A stretch of 50,329 bases of DNA from Deltaproteobacteria bacterium (GTDB lineage: Bacteria; Bdellovibrionota_B; Oligoflexia; Oligoflexales; CAIYRB01). The DNA is taken from assembly GCA_016874735.1 (NCBI GenBank), contig VGTI01000027.1, forward strand, positions 1-50,329, given 5' to 3'. The notes under the pieces are model-generated. The model was not told the origin of the DNA and searched no databases. It saw nothing but the letters and a program-made list of their open reading frames with translations. Positions 47,579 through 50,329 of this stretch are shown in pieces (position 1 is the stretch's first letter; each line of letters begins with the position of its first letter). Made by a program: the position numbers and the translations under genes.

Positions 47579-47674
47579 ACAGTTTGCAACTGCAGACTAT
47601 AGTAGGACCTCACGTGCGTTCTATACTAAAGTGTGACCTCGCTCCATGGCCATAAAAAATAGGGGAGACTTGCC

Positions 47675-48709
47675 ATGACATCCTCCGTCGCCAGCCCTAA
47701 AGGGTGCGCTGTAGTTGGACTTTCGGGTAGTGAAATGGGCCAAGGACTTCTTGGCTCAGCCGTATCCTTAGCGCGGCGCTTTGGCTTAAAACTCCATCTC
47801 GTCAGTGTCGTGGAACCCATTCCCTTCGATCTTGTAGCTTTTGACTCGCCTGCTTACCTGGCCTACCCACCGGTCAATTTGGAGATCGAACTCCAGCGCG
47901 TGAAGGAGCGCGAACAGGCCCTCGCTCAACTCATCCGGGAGTTGAGTGCCAAGCATGGACTCGACGCCACTGCCGCGGTGCGGGTCGGTGCGGCCGGGCC
48001 AAATCTGATAGCTGAGGCCACGGCACGTCACGCTAATTTGATCATGACCGGCTATGATGCTGAGGCATTCCGCATGGGCGCCTCGGGATTTACGACGACG
48101 CTCACACTCATGCACGATGCACCACTGCCGGTGATGGCGGTGCCGCACAGTAAAGCGCTCGATTTCTCTAAACATAATTTGAGAGTGCTCCTAGCAGACG
48201 ATCTACAAGACGGCACGAGAGAGGCCACACGCAAGGCCTATGAACTCGCCGCTAGTGTCCCCGGCTGCCACCTGCGCCATGTACACGTGTTTGCCGACTT
48301 ACAAGAGAAACTGCGGCATGCCTGGAGCATCATCAAGGAACGCTCCCATCTCCAGTATGGAGGCGTTGGTCCAACCTCTGAAGATGAGGTGGTAGCTGAA
48401 GAGATTAAAGCGCGCAAAGAGAAACTCCGTGCTCAAGCTCAGCCATACGCGCGCGCCGCCGAGGATCAACGCGTCAAAATCGAGTACGATCTCCGCAGTG
48501 GCCCCGTCGAACGAGAGCTCAATACTGCCCTTGCTGACCATGCACCTGATATCGTGTTTTTTGGGCGCCACCGCCTGCTCCACACCCGACCGATGCTGGT
48601 TGGACGGATGTCCTTCCGCGCCATGCTGCACAGCGGCAGTGCCGTGGTTGTGGTCCCACCGCGAGGTGAGCTATACGCTGCCATGCCGTTCCCAGCAGCA
48701 CATGTCTGA
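47675..48709 (+). CDS. tandem universal stress protein (UspA family)
   Basis: A 344-residue cytosolic protein made of two Usp domains. The first covers residues about 10-160 (GCAVVGLSGSEMGQGLL, LHLVSVVEP, ADLIMTGYDAEAF-like ANLIMTGYD near 125, VMAVPHS). The second covers about 170-335 (LRVLLADDLQDGTREA, RHVHVF, DIVFFGRH, MLHSGSAVVVVPP). A charged helix of about 45 residues (SEDEVVAEEIKARKEKLRAQ) is inserted in the second. The GxxG-9x-GS/T ATP loop is only partly kept, so nucleotide binding is uncertain. ATG at 47675 has GGGGAG 7 bases upstream. It is monocistronic and followed by a strong hairpin. Confidence 0.88.
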   Translation: MTSSVASPKGCAVVGLSGSEMGQGLLGSAVSLARRFGLKLHLVSVVEPIPFDLVAFDSPAYLAYPPVNLEIELQRVKEREQALAQLIRELSAKHGLDATAAVRVGAAGPNLIAEATARHANLIMTGYDAEAFRMGASGFTTTLTLMHDAPLPVMAVPHSKALDFSKHNLRVLLADDLQDGTREATRKAYELAASVPGCHLRHVHVFADLQEKLRHAWSIIKERSHLQYGGVGPTSEDEVVAEEIKARKEKLRAQAQPYARAAEDQRVKIEYDLRSGPVERELNTALADHAPDIVFFGRHRLLHTRPMLVGRMSFRAMLHSGSAVVVVPPRGELYAAMPFPAAHV

Positions 48710-48749
48710 CTAGACATCAGTCTGCGCTGAGTCGCTCGAGTCACTAAGA

Positions 48750-48790
48750 AGCCCCGAGGCAAACGTGGTGCCTCGGGGCTCTGCATTTTG
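48750..48790. terminator. two-way terminator hairpin
   Basis: AGCCCCGAGGC (48750-48760) pairs perfectly with GCCTCGGGGCT (48770-48780) between two convergent genes. The plus-strand tail is CTGCATTTT and the minus-strand tail TCTTAG, both modest, but the 11-bp GC-rich stem is strong. Confidence 0.8.
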
Positions 48791-48798
48791 GGATTTAC

Positions 48799-49572
48799 TT
48801 AGTGAGACTCATCCGCCGCTGGTTTGCGATCACTGATGTAGTTCAATGACAGACCATTCAGCGTCCGGACATGAATTAAGAATTCACCTTGCGTCTGCAG
48901 CTTGCCCAGATCTTTTTTGATCGTGTAGTGAGTTTTTTGATTTTGTGCTGTGCACTCATCGCCTTCAGTAAACTCTGAAATAGGCTGCACGACTAAAACG
49001 CCATTAGCATCATACTGCGCCTTGACCTCGCGGGTGATCATACAGCCAGTGAGCATGTATGGGTATTCGCCCTCGATACGCAAGACATCGTCGCCGTTGT
49101 CATCGCGTTGCACCGTTGCCGTATCCACGGGCGCATAGAGATAGTCATCTTGAGTGGGCTTTTTTGCCCGCTCAATCTTGAGCTGCAGTGGAGCCACCTG
49201 CGGCGTATCCTGCAATTCAACTGTGTAGGTGCCCTCATCAAGCACACCGAGGTGGACGGGCTGCACAAACCTAATCATGACGTCAGCGCATATAGTCTGC
49301 TGCGCACGGTAGGATTGAGCCGTGATGGTAATCTTACGGCTGGCCTGATCAAGCCGGAACGATACGGGGCCCGCCTTGTAGCAGGTGCTGGGGAACTCAC
49401 CTTTGAGAATGAGTTCAACGTTGTCGTTATCGTCAAAGCCATGCGGTACGAAAATTTTATCGACTGGTGCACGCACTAACTCAGGACGCGGCTGCCGACC
49501 CTCGTTAGCAAGAGCGACGTTGCTTACCAACACCAGCCCCATGGAGATACCAGTCAGACTAAGAACTCTCAT
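48799..49572 (-). CDS. secreted protein with an internal duplication, function unknown
   Basis: A 257-residue exported protein. Residues 1-22 are a signal peptide (MRVLSLTGISMGLVLVSNV, then ALAN). The mature part is two related halves. Half 1 has RAPVDKIFVPHGFDDND, LKGEFPSTCYKAG and HLGVLDEGTYTVEL. Half 2 has YAPVDTATVQRDDNGDD, IEGEYPYMLTGCMI and DLGKLQTQGEFLIHV. Each half has two Cys, one right after the GEFP/GEYP stretch and one before the last strand, so each probably holds a disulfide in a small beta-sandwich. I recognise no family. ATG at 49572 has GGAG 6 bases upstream; the open frame to 49602 adds no signal-like residues. The msrB gene lies 100 bases upstream on the same strand. Confidence 0.72.
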   Translation of the reverse strand: MRVLSLTGISMGLVLVSNVALANEGRQPRPELVRAPVDKIFVPHGFDDNDNVELILKGEFPSTCYKAGPVSFRLDQASRKITITAQSYRAQQTICADVMIRFVQPVHLGVLDEGTYTVELQDTPQVAPLQLKIERAKKPTQDDYLYAPVDTATVQRDDNGDDVLRIEGEYPYMLTGCMITREVKAQYDANGVLVVQPISEFTEGDECTAQNQKTHYTIKKDLGKLQTQGEFLIHVRTLNGLSLNYISDRKPAADESH

Positions 49573-49672
49573 GATTCGCTCCTTATGATGTAATGGGAAC
49601 ACTCAATACCTAGCAAACTTGATGCCAGCCGGAAATGCCACGACTCTGCCTAAACTGCGTCAAATCACACGA

Positions 49673-50140
49673 TCACTTGGCAAAAAGGCTAAGCCACTCA
49701 CCATAGCCCTCGGCCTCCAGTTGATCCTTAGGAATAAAGCGTATGGCCGCTGAATTAATGCAGTATCGGAGCCCAGTTGGTAAAGGACCATCGGAGAATA
49801 CATGCCCCAGATGAGACTCCGCAAGACGCGACCTGACCTCGATGCGCTGCATCCCATGCGACCGATCGTCATGCTCCGTAACCGCCTTATGCTCCAATGG
49901 CCGCGAGAAGCTAGGCCACCCACACCCCGAGTCAAACTTGTCAAAGGAGCTAAAAAGCGGCTCGCCGGAGACTATGTCGACGTAGATACCCTCGCCCTCA
50001 TGATTCCAATATAGGTTGCGAAAGGGTGGCTCCGTCGCTGCCTCTTGCGTCACCGCATACTGCTGTGGTGTGAGTTTCGCCCTGAGTTCAGCTGCCGACG
50101 GTTTCTCAAATGACTGGGAATTTCTTTGACGCGTAGTCAT
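49673..50140 (-). CDS. msrB: peptide-methionine (R)-S-oxide reductase, zinc-less type
   Basis: Reduces methionine-R-sulfoxide in damaged proteins. The 155 residues are full length: [19 protein letters not shown] near 37, [10 protein letters not shown] near 70, [23 protein letters not shown] near 110 and the catalytic Cys in [11 protein letters not shown] near 128. Both CxxC pairs that bind structural zinc in E. coli MsrB are missing, so this is the zinc-free form. The Cys of GCGWPSF is conserved and is a candidate partner in the redox cycle. ATG at 50140 has GAGGA about 10 bases upstream. It lies just downstream of the rRNA operon, in the same direction, behind a terminator. No signal peptide is seen, so it acts in the cytosol. 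Confidence 0.94.
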   Translation of the reverse strand: MTTRQRNSQSFEKPSAAELRAKLTPQQYAVTQEAATEPPFRNLYWNHEGEGIYVDIVSGEPLFSSFDKFDSGCGWPSFSRPLEHKAVTEHDDRSHGMQRIEVRSRLAESHLGHVFSDGPLPTGLRYCINSAAIRFIPKDQLEAEGYGEWLSLFAK

Positions 50141-50202
50141 AGTGCTAAGTCCTCATCAAAACTCTCATCAAAAGAGCCGCCCTGAGTGTGGACCTAACGC
50201 GT

Positions 50203-50254
50203 AAAAAAAACAAGAAGCCCCTGAGACCTTTCGGAATCAGGGGCTTCGTTTTTT
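50203..50254. terminator. two-way terminator after the 5S rRNA gene
   Basis: AAGCCCCTGA (50215-50224) pairs with TCAGGGGCTT (50237-50246). On the minus strand CTTGTTTTTTTTA follows, ending the rRNA operon; on the plus strand CGTTTTTTAA follows. Both sides are complete, so it also works the other way. Confidence 0.92.
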
Positions 50255-50256
50255 AA

Positions 50257-50329
50257 GGCTGCATCGTGCTACTCTCCCACTCTTAAAAGAGCAGTACCAT
50301 TGCCGCAGAAGAGCTTGACTTCCGTGTTC
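50257..50329 (-). rRNA. rrf: 5S ribosomal RNA, 3' part (partial)
   Basis: Read on the minus strand, the last 73 bases hold conserved 5S rRNA segments: GAACACGGAAGUCAAGC, then AUGGUACUGC, then GUGGGAGAGUAGCACG, in the right order and spacing for helices III, IV and V. The gene runs off the right edge of the window, and its 3' end, judged from where the match stops, is near 50257. A 16S-23S-5S operon in the minus direction is expected beyond the window. Confidence 0.9.

Noticed and set aside
1-50329. CRISPR arrays, insertion sequences, phage genes or tRNAs
   Set aside because: No regularly spaced direct repeats, transposase or integrase motifs, terminal inverted repeats or cloverleaf sequences were seen. 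Very short or decayed ones could be missed by eye.

Overview
The window reads as a chromosomal stretch of a Gram-negative (diderm) bacterium. It encodes an LptF/LptG-family LPS transporter permease, several outer-membrane beta-barrels with signal peptides, lipoproteins, a type IV pilin, a Fur-box-controlled iron permease and a promoter of sigma-54 form. Base composition is moderately GC-rich. The mix of housekeeping genes (typA, ftsK, argS, nadE, fabF, comM-like, pepQ) with many secreted proteins of unknown role would fit a delta-proteobacterial, Oligoflexia- or Bdellovibrionota-like lineage. That placement is inference, since no 16S sequence is present. I see no insertion sequence, phage, CRISPR array or tRNA. 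The right edge enters the 3' end of a 5S rRNA gene on the minus strand, so an rRNA operon probably lies just outside.

Layout. 1-3.3 kb: the tail of an unknown plus-strand gene, a secreted crystallin-like protein, a COG2187-type kinase and a divergent PRPP synthase paralogue. 3.3-8.3 kb: an outer-membrane protein whose ribosome binding site is buried in a long hairpin, a phosphate-selective-type porin, and a compact sulfur operon (two YeeE/YedE halves, persulfide dioxygenase, TauE/SafE exporter). 8.3-14.7 kb: fabF, lptF, a penicillin-binding transpeptidase that appears to be made from a leaderless mRNA, an isopenicillin-N-synthase-like oxygenase and a lipoprotein zinc peptidase. 14.7-22.1 kb: a NERD-helicase protein with a cold-shock-like tail, translationally coupled to an FtsK that lacks the gamma domain, then typA, a prolyl-hydroxylase-like oxygenase and a type IV pilin. 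22.2-28.4 kb: nadE, a ComM-like ATPase, argS and a ferritin-like protein.

28.4-40.7 kb is the least ordinary part. It holds a secreted protein behind a sigma-54-type promoter with an upstream palindrome, a purple acid phosphatase, an NYN-domain RNase-like protein with RG-rich tail, a DUF4105 (Lnb-type) membrane protein and a likely envelope-polysaccharide locus. That locus has a sugar transferase, three overlapping genes (a deacetylase-like lipoprotein that has lost its catalytic and most of its metal-binding residues, a beta-barrel, and a TPR/beta-barrel protein) and a divergent repeat-rich surface lipoprotein. The trio resembles PgaB/PgaA- or PelA/PelB-type export pairs but matches none of them; it is the best candidate here for an undescribed system.

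40.8-50.3 kb: a SWIM/SNF2 helicase, a small XRE regulator, a cytochrome c-FTR1 iron permease with a near-perfect Fur box, pepQ (overlapping ftr1 tail to tail by 51 bp), a tandem universal stress protein, a duplicated-domain secreted protein, a zinc-less MsrB and the 5S rRNA end.
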